Assembly: GCF_019931575.1 (NCBI RefSeq)
Contig: NZ_CP082923.1
Location: forward strand, 124,001-188,000
DNA length: 64,000 nt
From: Caulobacter segnis
GTDB taxonomy: Bacteria > Pseudomonadota > Alphaproteobacteria > Caulobacterales > Caulobacteraceae
Direction of reading: 5' to 3'
The notes beneath the pieces were generated by a model. That model saw only the letters and a list, made by a program, of their open reading frames with translations. It was not told where the DNA came from and made no database searches. Positions 26,932 to 35,978 of this stretch are shown here, one piece after another (the first letter of the stretch is position 1; the number at the start of each line of letters is the position of its first letter). The position numbers and the translations under genes are program-made.

Positions 26932-27564
26932 TCATCTTCGCGACACGATCAATACGGCGGCCGTGATCAGAAGGACGCCGACCAGGATCGCGAAGCCGCG
27001 CCGAAAACCCGGCTCGTTCATGCGGGTCGAAAGCGTCGCCCCGCCCAGGCCGTAGCTGGACATGCTGATCAGGTCCATGCCGATGGTGGCGCAGGCGAAC
27101 ATCACCAGCTGCGGGGCCAGCGGCCGCTCGACGTCCAGGAACGGGGGCAGCACGGCCGAGAAGAACAGCAGGATCTTCGGATTGGCGATCTGGACCATGA
27201 AACCGTCGAAGAAGGCCGATTTCCCGGCCCGCACGGTGGCCGAGGCGTGGCTCTCGACGTTCCGGACCCCCGCCCACAGCGACTTCAGCCCCAGCCAGAC
27301 CAGATAGGCCGCGCCGGCCAAGGCCAGGAGGTGGAAGGCCTTGGGGAAGGCCAGGATCAGCGCGCCCAGGCCTAGGGCCGAGCCGCTGAACCAGACCAGG
27401 GTGGCGGTGTTCATGCCGACCACGCTGATCAGGGCCGCCCCCTTGCCGCGCTCCATGCCGGTGGCGATGGCGAACAGGTTGGCTGGTCCCGGCGTAATGG
27501 CCATCACGAACATGGCGACCAGGAAGGCGCCGTAGCGGGCGGGATCGACGGGCAGGTGGTCCAT
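26932..27564 (-). CDS. LysE/RhtB family exporter
   Basis: A 210-residue inner-membrane protein with six predicted helices. The family signature FVMAITPGPANLFAIATGMERGKGAAL near residues 19-45 contains the conserved TPGP. LLALAGAAYLVWLGLKSLW follows. LysE/RhtB members export amino acids or their lactones; which one cannot be read. It stands between the lipoprotein and MAPEG genes, all leftward. Confidence 0.9.
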   Translation of the reverse strand: MDHLPVDPARYGAFLVAMFVMAITPGPANLFAIATGMERGKGAALISVVGMNTATLVWFSGSALGLGALILAFPKAFHLLALAGAAYLVWLGLKSLWAGVRNVESHASATVRAGKSAFFDGFMVQIANPKILLFFSAVLPPFLDVERPLAPQLVMFACATIGMDLISMSSYGLGGATLSTRMNEPGFRRGFAILVGVLLITAAVLIVSRR

Positions 27565-27606
27565 GGCGCGGATATAAGCCTCCGCGCCATGCGCTCAAAG
27601 GTGAAG

Positions 27607-28014
27607 CTAGTTTCCGATGACGACGAGGACGTAGATCGCCCGGCCCAGGGCGCCGAGCAGCAGGGCGGCGGTGGCCAGGGCCTGGATGACGAAGCCCAGC
27701 TCGCGCTTCTTGGGATCGGCGGCGTAGCCCACGGCGTAGATGATCCGGCCGATCATCCAGACCACGCCCAGGGCGGCGGCCACCAGGTCGTTCCAGTAGA
27801 CGGCGAAGAGCCACAGCGAGGGCAGGTAGATGACCAGCCACTCGACGGTGTTCGCCTGGATGCGCAGATGGCGCTCCAGCTCCGGATGGCCGGTCATGGC
27901 CGGGGCGTCGATGCCGGTCCGGTGGCGCGCGCCGCCGATCCGCGCGATCATCCAGACATAGACCAGCAGCGACACCAGGGTGACGATGGCCACGAGCGCG
28001 TGGGACTGATGCAT
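27607..28014 (-). CDS. MAPEG family membrane protein
   Basis: A 135-residue four-helix membrane protein. The helix-2 signature RIQANTVEWLVIYLPSLWLFA matches the MAPEG pattern RxQxNxxE, and GRIIYAVGYAADPKKRELGF fits helix 3-4. The eukaryotic relatives are glutathione- or leukotriene-metabolising enzymes; bacterial members are mostly uncharacterised. Divergent from the KTSC gene. Confidence 0.88.
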   Translation of the reverse strand: MHQSHALVAIVTLVSLLVYVWMIARIGGARHRTGIDAPAMTGHPELERHLRIQANTVEWLVIYLPSLWLFAVYWNDLVAAALGVVWMIGRIIYAVGYAADPKKRELGFVIQALATAALLLGALGRAIYVLVVIGN

Positions 28015-28211
28015 CTTTCGTGTTCCTCCCGCGGACTTCAGCCGCTTTGCGGCGAACCCTAGCCGTATTCGCCCGGAATATGCACGCGCGGCGAAAGGCC
28101 ATACGAGAAAGGCGTTCGCGGCTCTCGGAACGAGCGCCGCCTTGGGAACCGCCGGGGCGCTCGTTCGCTCCTAGGACTGAACGATCCCTTTTGCGGAGGC
28201 TTCGTAAAGCC

Positions 28212-28412
28212 ATGCATGTGGAATCCACGGCGATCCGAGAGATCGACTACACCCCCGAACACGGCAAGCTCTTCGTCACGTTCCACGACGGTGACGAGTA
28301 CGTTTATGTCGGCGTGCCCGAACGCGTCGGCATGGCGTTCTTCCGGGCCCCATCCAAGGGCCGGTTCTTCCAGCGGATGATCCGGGATCGCTATCCGTAC
28401 AACCGGGTGTGA
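28212..28412 (+). CDS. KTSC domain protein
   Basis: A 66-residue protein that is a single KTSC domain: IREIDYTPEHGKLFVTFHDG, YVYVGVPERV, and APSKGRFFQRMIRDRYPY, which replaces the Lys-Thr-Ser-Cys-like block. Function unknown; the domain is also found fused to lysyl-tRNA synthetase-like proteins. A GGAGG lies about 13 bases upstream of the ATG, a rather long spacing. Convergent with argG. Confidence 0.85.
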   Translation: MHVESTAIREIDYTPEHGKLFVTFHDGDEYVYVGVPERVGMAFFRAPSKGRFFQRMIRDRYPYNRV

Positions 28413-28429
28413 TGGGCGGACCCGAAACG

Positions 28430-28456
28430 AAAAACGCCCCGACCGTCGGCCGGGGC
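28430..28456 (-). terminator. rho-independent terminator of argG
   Basis: On the minus strand CGCCCCGGCC and GGTCGGGGCG form a 10-bp stem (one mismatch) followed by TTTTT. It starts 25 bases after the argG stop codon. Confidence 0.88.
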
Positions 28457-28481
28457 GCTCTCGTTCGGCGATGCTTGGCGC

Positions 28482-29708
28482 CTAGCCGCGCTTGTCGCGC
28501 TTGGCCAGGACGCGCAGGCGCAGGGCGTTCAGCTTGATGAAGCCGCCGGCGTCGCGGTGATCATAGGCGACCTTGCCTTCCTCGAAGGTGACCAGGTCCT
28601 GGTCGTACAGCGAGTAGGGGCTGGTGCGGCCGATGACCGTGACATTGCCCTTGTAGAGCTTCACCCGCACCTGGCCGCTGACCTTGGTCTGGCTGTAGTC
28701 GATGGCCGCCTGCAGCATCTCGCGCTCGGGCGAGAACCAGAAGCCATTGTAGACCAGCGATGCGTACTTCGGCATCAGCTCGTCCTTCAGGTGCATGGCG
28801 CCGCGATCCAGCGTGATGCTCTCGATGCCGCGGTGGGCGGCCAGCAGGATCGTGCCGCCGGGGGTCTCGTAGACGCCGCGCGACTTCATGCCGACGAAGC
28901 GGTTCTCGACCAGGTCCAGGCGACCGATACCATTGTCGCGGCCCAGCTCGTTCAGCTTGGTCAGCAGGGCGGCGGGCGACAGCTTCACGCCGTCGATGGC
29001 GACGGGGTCGCCCTTCTCGAAGTCGATGGTGATGATGGTCGGCTTGTCGGGGGCGTCTTCCGGCGCGATCGTACGCATGTGGACGAACTCGGGGGCCTCG
29101 ACCGCCGGGTCCTCCAGGACCTTACCTTCCGACGAGCTGTGCAGCAGGTTGGCGTCGACGCTGAACGGGGCCTCGCCGCGCTTGTCCTTGGTGATCTGGA
29201 TCTGGTGCTTCTCGGCGAAGTCCAGCAGGGCCTCGCGGGACTTGAAGTCCCACTCGCGCCAGGGCGCGATCACGGTGATGTCGGGCTCGAGGCCGTAATA
29301 GCCCAGCTCGAAGCGGACCTGGTCGTTGCCCTTGCCGGTCGCGCCGTGGCTGACGGCGTCGGCGCCCATCTTGCGGGCGATCTCGATCTGCTTCTTGGCG
29401 ATCAGCGGACGGGCGATCGAGGTGCCCAGCAGGTACTGGCCCTCATAGACGGTGTTGGCGCGGAACATCGGGAACACGTAGTCGCGGACGAACTCCTCGC
29501 GCACGTCCTCGATGAAGATGTTCTCGGGCTTGACGCCGGCGGCCAGCGCTTTGGCGCGCGCCGGTTCGATCTCTTCGCCCTGGCCCAGGTCGGCCGTGAA
29601 GGTGATGACCTCAGCGCCGTACTCGGTCTGCAGCCACTTGAGGATGATCGAGGTGTCGAGGCCGCCGGAATAGGCGAGCACGACCTTCTTCACGGACTTG
29701 TCGGCCAT
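28482..29708 (-). CDS. argG: argininosuccinate synthase
   Basis: A 408-residue enzyme joining citrulline and aspartate with ATP in arginine synthesis. The P-loop-like pyrophosphatase motif is AYSGGLDTS at residues 11-19. [17 protein letters not shown] [21 protein letters not shown] is intact, as is [19 protein letters not shown] (partly quoted). Length is that of the type I short family. A terminator follows and the gene appears monocistronic. Confidence 0.97.
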   Translation of the reverse strand: MADKSVKKVVLAYSGGLDTSIILKWLQTEYGAEVITFTADLGQGEEIEPARAKALAAGVKPENIFIEDVREEFVRDYVFPMFRANTVYEGQYLLGTSIARPLIAKKQIEIARKMGADAVSHGATGKGNDQVRFELGYYGLEPDITVIAPWREWDFKSREALLDFAEKHQIQITKDKRGEAPFSVDANLLHSSSEGKVLEDPAVEAPEFVHMRTIAPEDAPDKPTIITIDFEKGDPVAIDGVKLSPAALLTKLNELGRDNGIGRLDLVENRFVGMKSRGVYETPGGTILLAAHRGIESITLDRGAMHLKDELMPKYASLVYNGFWFSPEREMLQAAIDYSQTKVSGQVRVKLYKGNVTVIGRTSPYSLYDQDLVTFEEGKVAYDHRDAGGFIKLNALRLRVLAKRDKRG

Positions 29709-29791
29709 GAGGGAGTCCTTCCGGAGAGAAACACAAAGTCGCGCGCCTTCAACGGGATCAGGGCGCGCGGGTCAAGCGGTTTAAGCGACCG

Positions 29792-30154
29792 CTAGAGCTG
29801 ACCCTCGTCCTGCAACGTCCTGATGACGAACCGCAGGTGGAAAAGCTGGCTCAGCGCCAGGCTGGCGGCGATGGTGGCGCGGACCAGGAAGATGATGGTC
29901 GCCCGCATCGGATCGTCGGTGAAGGTCGCCTGGGTCAGGGTGAATGACAGCAGCACGATGATCGACAGGACGGGAATGGTCAGCAGGCCCAGCGCCTTGG
30001 GCGCGCGCCAGGTCGGCCTGCCGTCGAAGCCCCACTGCATGGGGATGGCCACGCCCTTGGGGATCCGCTTCCAGGCGCCCTGGGCGGTGGTGGCGATGAT
30101 GGCCAGGGCGGCGATCGACAGACCGTCGCCCAGCACGCGCAGGGTCGTTTCCAT
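29792..30154 (-). CDS. DUF1648-like small membrane protein, in operon with kup
   Basis: A 120-residue protein with three to four helices. IPKGVAIPMQWGFDGRPTWRAPKA resembles the IPxHxxxxGxxDxWxxK loop of DUF1648/SdpI-type proteins. It starts 16 bases after the kup stop and is probably co-transcribed. Function unknown. Confidence 0.7.
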   Translation of the reverse strand: METTLRVLGDGLSIAALAIIATTAQGAWKRIPKGVAIPMQWGFDGRPTWRAPKALGLLTIPVLSIIVLLSFTLTQATFTDDPMRATIIFLVRATIAASLALSQLFHLRFVIRTLQDEGQL

Positions 30155-30170
30155 GTGTGGAGCCTAACCC

Positions 30171-32159
30171 CTAAACCGTCACTTGGGCGCCCAGCTCGAC
30201 CACGCGGCCAGGCGGGATCTTGAAGAAGTCGGTCGGGTTGGCCGCGTTCTTCATCAGGTAGATGAACAGGCGGTCCTGCCACAGCGGCATGCCCGAATTG
30301 GCCGACGGCACGATCGAGCGTCTTCCGAGGAAGAAGCTGGTGGCCATGATGTCGAACTTCAGCCCCTGCTTGCGGCACACGGCCAGCGCCTTGGGGATGT
30401 TCGGGCTTTCCATGAAGCCGTAGTTGACGATGACCTTCTTGAAGTCGTCGTTGACCTTCTCGATCTTGACCCGGTCCTCCTCGTTGACGCGCGGCGTCTC
30501 GGTGGTGCGGACCGTCAGGATGACGTTGCGCTCGTGCAGAACCTTGTTGTGCTTGAGGTTGTGCATCAGGGCGACCGGGGTCATGTCCGGGTCGGAGGTC
30601 AGGAAGATCGCCGTGCCGGGCGCGCGGTGCGGGGCGCGGGCGCGGAGGATCTCCATCAGGTCGACCAGGGGCACGCTGTCGCGGCGGGTCTTGGCGGTCA
30701 GGATGTTGGCCCCGCGGGTCCAGGTCCACATGATCAGCACCAGCACCGCGCCGAACACCAGCGGCAGCCAGGCGCCGTCGGGGATCTTCAACATGTTCGA
30801 GGCGATGAACACCATGTCCAGCGCCGCGAGCGGAACCAGCAGCAGGGCGGTCTGGCCCAGATTCCACTTCCACACGCGGCGGATGACGACATAGGCCAGC
30901 AGGGTGTCGACGAACATCGCGCCGGTGACGGCGATGCCGTAGGCCGAGGCCAGCTTGTGCGAGCTGCGGAACGCGAACAGCAGCACCAGCACGCCGATCA
31001 GCAGGAACTGGTTCACGGCCGGCACGAAGATCTGGCCGGCCTGGGTCTCGGACGTGCGCTTGATCTCGATGCGGGGCAGGAGGCCCAGCTGCACGGCCTG
31101 CTGGGTCATCGAGAAGGCGCCGGTGATCACGGCCTGGCTGGCGATGACCGTGGCCACGGTGGCCATCAGCAGCACCGGCCAGTAGGCGAAGCCGGGCACC
31201 ATCTCCCAGAACGGGTTGTGGCGGGCGGCCGGGTGGTCCAGCACCAGGGCGCCCTGGCCCAGATAGTTCAGCGCCAGGCAGGGGAACACCAGGCACAGCC
31301 ACGAGGCCTGGATCGGGCGCTTCCCGAAGTGGCCCATGTCGGCGTAGAGCGCCTCGGCCCCGGTCACGACCAGGAACACGCTGCCCAGGATCACGAAGCC
31401 CAGGAACCCGTTCTCGAACAGGAAGCGGATGCCGTACCAGGGATTGAAGGCGCGGAAGATCGACAGGTCGTCGGCCAGGTGGAAGGCGCCCAGGGCGCCC
31501 AGGATCAGGAACCAGACGGCGGTGAACGGCCCGAACAGCGAGGCCATCCGGTGGGTGCCCTTGGCCTGGACGGCGAACAGCAGGATCAGGATGCCGGCCG
31601 AGATGGGCAGGATGTAGGGCGTGAAGACGTGGCCCACGCCCGGCGCGTCCTTCAGGCCCTCGACGGCCGAGAGCACCGAGATGGCCGGGGTGATGATCCC
31701 GTCGCCGTAGAACAGGGCCGCGCCCACCACGCCGAGGAAGAACACCGCGACCGAGCGCTTGCGGCCGATGCCGCCCAGGGCCTTCTGGGCCAGGGCCATC
31801 AGGGCCAGGGTGCCGCCCTCGCCCTTGTTGTCGGCGCGCATGAAGAAGATGACGTACTTGATCGTCACGAACAGCGTCATGGTCCACAGGACCAGCGAGA
31901 CGACGCCCAGCACCGCGTGCTCGGTCGCCGTCGTGCTGCGCGAATGGGCCAGGGCCTCGCGCAGGGCGTACAGCGGACTGGTGCCGATATCGCCGAAGAC
32001 GACGCCGATCGAGCCAAGGGCCAGGGCGAAAAAGCCATGACCCTTCGCGTCGCCGTGGCCGTGGCCATTGCCGTTGGAGGGGGCGCCCTCCTGCTGCGGA
32101 ATGTCGGAAGACGCGGGCGCGCAGTCGTTGCCGGCGGCGCTTGAGGCTTCGGAAGCCAT
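30171..32159 (-). CDS. kup: KUP-family potassium/proton symporter
   Basis: A 662-residue K+ uptake protein. A 45-residue hydrophilic N-terminus is followed by LALGSIGVVFGDIGTSPLYALREA, the KUP signature in helix 1, about 12 helices, and a cytoplasmic C-terminal domain from about 500. GDGIITPAISVLSAVEGL in helix 3 is conserved. Divergent from the Rrf2 regulator, with 201 bases between the start codons. Confidence 0.95.
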   Translation of the reverse strand: MASEASSAAGNDCAPASSDIPQQEGAPSNGNGHGHGDAKGHGFFALALGSIGVVFGDIGTSPLYALREALAHSRSTTATEHAVLGVVSLVLWTMTLFVTIKYVIFFMRADNKGEGGTLALMALAQKALGGIGRKRSVAVFFLGVVGAALFYGDGIITPAISVLSAVEGLKDAPGVGHVFTPYILPISAGILILLFAVQAKGTHRMASLFGPFTAVWFLILGALGAFHLADDLSIFRAFNPWYGIRFLFENGFLGFVILGSVFLVVTGAEALYADMGHFGKRPIQASWLCLVFPCLALNYLGQGALVLDHPAARHNPFWEMVPGFAYWPVLLMATVATVIASQAVITGAFSMTQQAVQLGLLPRIEIKRTSETQAGQIFVPAVNQFLLIGVLVLLFAFRSSHKLASAYGIAVTGAMFVDTLLAYVVIRRVWKWNLGQTALLLVPLAALDMVFIASNMLKIPDGAWLPLVFGAVLVLIMWTWTRGANILTAKTRRDSVPLVDLMEILRARAPHRAPGTAIFLTSDPDMTPVALMHNLKHNKVLHERNVILTVRTTETPRVNEEDRVKIEKVNDDFKKVIVNYGFMESPNIPKALAVCRKQGLKFDIMATSFFLGRRSIVPSANSGMPLWQDRLFIYLMKNAANPTDFFKIPPGRVVELGAQVTV

Positions 32160-32360
32160 TCAATCCCTCCGGGCCGCCCTCGCAAAATGCTGTCGGCCGA
32201 CCCATATCGATCAAGCGCGGCGCGATACACCCAATCCGCGACGGGTTCAATCATCCCCCGACGTCGGCCTCGTCTCTTGGAGTGGAGAAAGGCCACCGTT
32301 GCGAAGATGAAACAGTTTTCAGTTGAACGCGCGGGCGACAACCTTACGTTCCCAGGCGAG

Positions 32361-32801
32361 ATGTCCGACAGTCAGAAATTCCCCGTAGCGGCCCATGCCC
32401 TGGCCTATCTGGCGCACAAGGAGGCGTTTTCCGCCGACCGCGCCGTGGCCAGCGCCGAGCTCGCCGCCTCGGTCCCGACCAATCCGGTCGTGGTGCGCCG
32501 GGTCACCGCCATGCTGGGCAAGGCGGGGCTGATCGGCGCGCGCGCCGGCGCCAACGGCGGCGCCTGGCTGCTCAAGCCGGCCGATTCGATCACGCTCGAC
32601 GTCGTGCTGAAGGCCGTGAACGGCTGCGCCCACCTGGGCGTCGCGCCCAAGGGCGTGAAGGGCTGCCCGGTGGGCGAGAAGATCCCGGACGCCGTGCGCT
32701 CGGCCATCCACGCCGCCGACCGCGCCGCCGCCGAGCGGCTGGCTCAGATCACCGTCGCCGACCTGCTGAACGGCGCGCACGCCAGCGTCGAGGGCTGCTG
32801 A
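32361..32801 (+). CDS. Rrf2-family transcriptional regulator (YwnA-like)
   Basis: A 146-residue winged-helix regulator: FPVAAHALAYLAHKE, ASVPTNPVVVRRVTAMLGKAGLIGARAGANGGAWLL (recognition helix and wing, quoted in part). The cysteines are in NGC, GCPVG and the terminal EGC, not in the classical Fe-S spacing of IscR. It therefore fits the YwnA group, which senses thiol-reactive compounds. The start at 32361 has GGCGAG upstream; longer in-frame versions add unrelated sequence. Confidence 0.85.
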   Translation: MSDSQKFPVAAHALAYLAHKEAFSADRAVASAELAASVPTNPVVVRRVTAMLGKAGLIGARAGANGGAWLLKPADSITLDVVLKAVNGCAHLGVAPKGVKGCPVGEKIPDAVRSAIHAADRAAAERLAQITVADLLNGAHASVEGC

Positions 32802-32812
32802 GGCCTTAGAGC

Positions 32813-34021
32813 CTATTCGGCCGGCGCCAGCGCCAGGCGCTGCTGACGCGAGTCGATCGCCGCCACCACCCAGATCGCGAAGCCGCCCAGGGCCAGGGCC
32901 ACGCCGACCCAGCCGGTCGAGGCCCAGCCGTAGCCGGCCGCGATGGCCAGGCCGCCCAGCCAGGGGCCCAGGGCGTTGGCGGTGTTGAAGGCCGAATGGT
33001 TCAGGGCCGCGGCCAGGGTCTGGGCCTCGCCGGCCACGTCCATCAACCGGGTCTGCAGCACAGCGCCCAGGCCGCCGCCGCAGCCGATCAGGAAGACGAC
33101 CGGCATCAGGGTCCACAGCTCGCCGATGGCCAGCGGGTACAGGGCCAGGGCCCCGGCGCTCCACAGCAGGATCGCGCCGATGGCCGGCATCAGGGCGCGG
33201 TCGGCCGCCCAGGCGCAGACCAGGGTGCCGACGGTCATGCCGGCGCCGAACACCGCCAGCACCACCGGCAGGGCGGCGGGCGAGGCGTGGGTGACGGCCA
33301 GCATGGTGTCGGCGAGGTACGTGTAGACGCAGAACATGCCGCCGAAGCCAATGGCCCCGATCGCCAGGGTCAGCCACACCCGGCCCTTGGCCAGGGCCGA
33401 CAGCTCGCGCAGCGGGCTGGCCTTGGCGTCGGCCGAGACGCGCGGGGCGTACAGCCAGACCGAGACGGCGGTCAGGCTGGCCAGGGCGGCGACGATCACG
33501 AAGCCCCAGCGCCAGCCGATCCATTGGCCCACGACATTGGCCATCGGCACGCCGACGATGGTGGCGATGGTCAGGCCGATCATCACCATGGCCACCGCCC
33601 GCGCGCGCTTCTCGGGCGGCGAGACGCTGGCGGCGACCAGGGCCGCGACCCCGAAATAGGCGCCGTGCGGCAGGCCCGAGAAGAAGCGGAAGGCGATCAT
33701 CCAGCCGAAGCTGGGGGCCAGGGCCGAGAGCAGGTTGCCGACCGCGAACACGGCCATCAGCATCGTCAGGATCACCCGGCGCGGCAGCCGCGCGGCGGCC
33801 ACGGCGATCACCGGCGCCCCGACCACCACACCCATGGCATAGGCGCTGATCGCATGACCGGCCGTGGGGGCGTCGATCCCCAGGTCCTTGGCGAAATAGG
33901 GCAGCAGGCTCATCGAGGCGAACTCGGTCGTGCCGATCGCGAAGCCGCCCAGGGCCAGGGCCAGGAGGACGAGACCCGGATGGATCTTCGGGGTGTCGGT
34001 CTTTAGAGCGTCAGGGGTCAT
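32813..34021 (-). CDS. MFS transporter, DHA1 (AraJ/YdhP-like) family
   Basis: A 402-residue 12-helix drug/proton antiporter-like transporter. Helix 1-2 carry GGFAIGTTEFASMSLLPYFAKDLG, a pattern of the AraJ/YdhP-type DHA1 efflux proteins, and FFSGLPHGAYFGVAALVAA lies in helix 4-5. Substrate unknown. It is divergent from a WrbA-like flavodoxin gene, and its promoter is overlaid by palindromes. Confidence 0.92.
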   Translation of the reverse strand: MTPDALKTDTPKIHPGLVLLALALGGFAIGTTEFASMSLLPYFAKDLGIDAPTAGHAISAYAMGVVVGAPVIAVAAARLPRRVILTMLMAVFAVGNLLSALAPSFGWMIAFRFFSGLPHGAYFGVAALVAASVSPPEKRARAVAMVMIGLTIATIVGVPMANVVGQWIGWRWGFVIVAALASLTAVSVWLYAPRVSADAKASPLRELSALAKGRVWLTLAIGAIGFGGMFCVYTYLADTMLAVTHASPAALPVVLAVFGAGMTVGTLVCAWAADRALMPAIGAILLWSAGALALYPLAIGELWTLMPVVFLIGCGGGLGAVLQTRLMDVAGEAQTLAAALNHSAFNTANALGPWLGGLAIAAGYGWASTGWVGVALALGGFAIWVVAAIDSRQQRLALAPAE

Positions 34022-34097
34022 GTCGGCGCCTCACACACACAGAGTGGCGCAACACGGACGCGGCCCGCCGGGGGAGCGGCGAGTCCGGGGCGTCATG

Positions 34098-34147
34098 CTG
34101 CATTGCAGAAGTCCCTTATCTATAAGGAATTGACAACGTTGTCGCAA
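34098..34147 (-). promoter_or_regulatory. MFS promoter overlaid by three palindromes
   Basis: On the minus strand TTGCGA (34147-34142) and TATAGA (34124-34119) are separated by exactly 17 bases, a good sigma-70 type promoter for the MFS gene. A perfect 12-base palindrome GACAACGTTGTC (34132-34143) fills the spacer. CCTTAT-CT-ATAAGG (34114-34127) covers the -10. CTGCA-T-TGCAG (34098-34108) lies at the start of the transcript. Confidence 0.7.
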
Positions 34148-34311
34148 GATGGCGGCGGCATTTCGCCGTTCGCCGAGCCGGCGCTTTGAGCGCCGCTGAA
34201 ACCGGCCCGCAGAAAAATTGCACTCGATCTTGTTGCTGATCCCCTGGCGGCGCCGCTTCGGCGCATTACGTAATCGCTACCGTTTCAGTTTCGAATTCGA
34301 GGGAATTCCAG

Positions 34312-34923
34312 ATGACCACTGTCGCTATCGCCTACCACTCCGGCTACGGCCACACCGAAGTCCTGGCCCAGAAGGTCGCCGAGGGCGTCCGTGACGCTGG
34401 CCAGACCCCCGTGCTGCTGAAGATCGAGAGCGCGACCCAGGACTTCGCCCCGTTCATCGAGGAGATCACCAAGGCCGACGCCGTGATCTTCGGCGCGCCC
34501 ACCTACATGGGCGACGTCTCGGGCGTGTTCAAAGTGTTCGCCGACGCCACCGCCTCGGTGTTCTTCACCAGCGCCTGGAAGGACAAGCTGGCCGCCGGCT
34601 TCACCAACTCGCACAGCTTCGCGGGCGACAAGCTGCACGCCCTGAACAGCCTGGCGATCCTCGCGGCCCAGCACGGCATGAACTGGGTGAACCTCGGCAT
34701 CGCCCCTCCCGGCGTCACGGCCGCCGAGCGTGGCCCGGACACCATCAACCGCGTCGGCTCGTTCATCGGCCTCTCCGCCCAGTCGGACAACGCCTCGCCG
34801 GAGATCACCCCGCCGGCCGGCGACCGCGAGACCGCCCGCCTGCTGGGCGAGCGCGTGGCCAAGGCCGCCGTCCGCTGGAGCGTCGGCGCGAGCGCGGCGG
34901 CCGGTCTCGGCAAGGCCGCCTAA
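34312..34923 (+). CDS. flavodoxin-fold NAD(P)H-dependent oxidoreductase (WrbA-like)
   Basis: A 203-residue flavodoxin-like protein. AIAYHSGYGHTEVLAQKVAEGV provides the FMN-phosphate loop, GAPTYMGDVSGVFKVFAD the isoalloxazine-contacting loop with conserved PTYMG. Length and motifs fit the WrbA/NQO-type two-electron quinone reductases, which protect against quinone stress. Sharing a 290-base regulatory region with an efflux pump supports a detoxification role. Confidence 0.88.
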   Translation: MTTVAIAYHSGYGHTEVLAQKVAEGVRDAGQTPVLLKIESATQDFAPFIEEITKADAVIFGAPTYMGDVSGVFKVFADATASVFFTSAWKDKLAAGFTNSHSFAGDKLHALNSLAILAAQHGMNWVNLGIAPPGVTAAERGPDTINRVGSFIGLSAQSDNASPEITPPAGDRETARLLGERVAKAAVRWSVGASAAAGLGKAA

Positions 34924-34934
34924 CTAGTCCCCAA

Positions 34935-35004
34935 GGTCGCGGCGGTCTCCCTCCCAGCCGCGACCCGGAAGGGGCGCGCGTTCCGTACCTGGCGCGCCCC
35001 TTCC
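34935..35004 (+). terminator. tandem perfect stem-loops after the flavodoxin gene
   Basis: Two hairpins stand in line. GGTCGCGGC/GCCGCGACC (34935-34943 and 34957-34965, 9 bp) comes first. GGAAGGGGCGCGC/GCGCGCCCCTTCC (34967-34979 and 34992-35004, 13 bp perfect) follows. The second is trailed by GCCCCCTTTCTCTC, a pyrimidine but not a pure T run. Confidence 0.65.
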
Positions 35005-35094
35005 GCCCCCTTTCTCTCGAGGGTGCTGCTTGAACCGAAGCGCGGGCCGTGCTCGTCTCCGGCGAAGTTTCGTCTTCTTCCGGATCACCCCAGC

Positions 35095-35895
35095 ATGGCC
35101 CGCCGCCTCGCCCTGATCACCGGCGCCTCCGCCGGCATCGGGGCCGCTTCCGCCCGCATCTACGCCAGCCACGGCTACGACGTGGTCCTGACCGCGCGCC
35201 GGGCCGACCGTCTCGAGGGCCTGGCCGCCGAGATCAAGCTGCGCTCGGGTGTCGAGGCCTACGCCATCCCCGCCGACCTCGCCGATCCCGCCGGCGTCGA
35301 CGCGGTGCTGGCCGCGATCGCCGATCAGGGCCGCGTCGTCGACGCCCTGGTCAACAACGCCGGCTACGGCCTGCCCGGGACCTATGCGTCGACCAGCTGG
35401 GCCGACCAGGCGATGTTCCTGCAGGTGATGCTGACCAGCGTCTGCGAGATGACGCACAAGGTCCTGCCGGGCATGGTCGAGCGCCGGTTCGGCCGCATCG
35501 TCAACGTCGCCTCGCTGGCGGGCCTGGTTCCCGGCGCCGCCGGCCACACCCTGTACGCGGCGACCAAGGGCTTTCTCGTGAAGTTCTCCCAGAGCCTGCA
35601 CCTGGAGAACCAGCAGACCGGCGTCCATGTGTCCGCCCTGTGTCCGGGGTTCACCTATTCGGAGTTCCACGACGTCAACGGCACCCGCGCCCAGGTCAGC
35701 CAGGGCGTGCCCGAATGGCTGTGGCTGGGCGCCGACGAGGTGGCCGCCGCCGGCTACGAGGCGGCCGAGGCCAACCGCTCGATCTGCGTGCCGGGCGCTC
35801 CGAACAAGGCCATCGCCGCCATCGCCAAGGTCGTGCCGGACGATTGGGCGCTCGCGCTCATGGCCAGCCAGGGAAGCCGCTTCCGGAAGGTGTGA
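35095..35895 (+). CDS. short-chain dehydrogenase/reductase
   Basis: A 266-residue classical [18 protein letters not shown] at the cofactor site, [12 protein letters not shown] after strand 2 (NADP-type Arg), NNAGYG, and the catalytic YAATKGFL with the preceding Ser in [29 protein letters not shown] is typical of DltE/YqjQ-like SDRs. The start ([10 protein letters not shown]) places the glycine motif at its normal distance. Substrate unknown. Confidence 0.9.
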   Translation: MARRLALITGASAGIGAASARIYASHGYDVVLTARRADRLEGLAAEIKLRSGVEAYAIPADLADPAGVDAVLAAIADQGRVVDALVNNAGYGLPGTYASTSWADQAMFLQVMLTSVCEMTHKVLPGMVERRFGRIVNVASLAGLVPGAAGHTLYAATKGFLVKFSQSLHLENQQTGVHVSALCPGFTYSEFHDVNGTRAQVSQGVPEWLWLGADEVAAAGYEAAEANRSICVPGAPNKAIAAIAKVVPDDWALALMASQGSRFRKV

Positions 35896-35978
35896 CGTCC
35901 CGTCCGCCCCGGTCCTTTTGGAAAACCGCCCCGGACCTGCTATATGTCCGCCTCGACCCCGAAGAGCCGGACACCCCC

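Noticed and set aside
28020..28211. A 64-codon N-terminal extension of the KTSC protein
   Set aside because: The extension is Arg-rich and lies over the promoter region; the KTSC domain begins at the internal ATG 28212.
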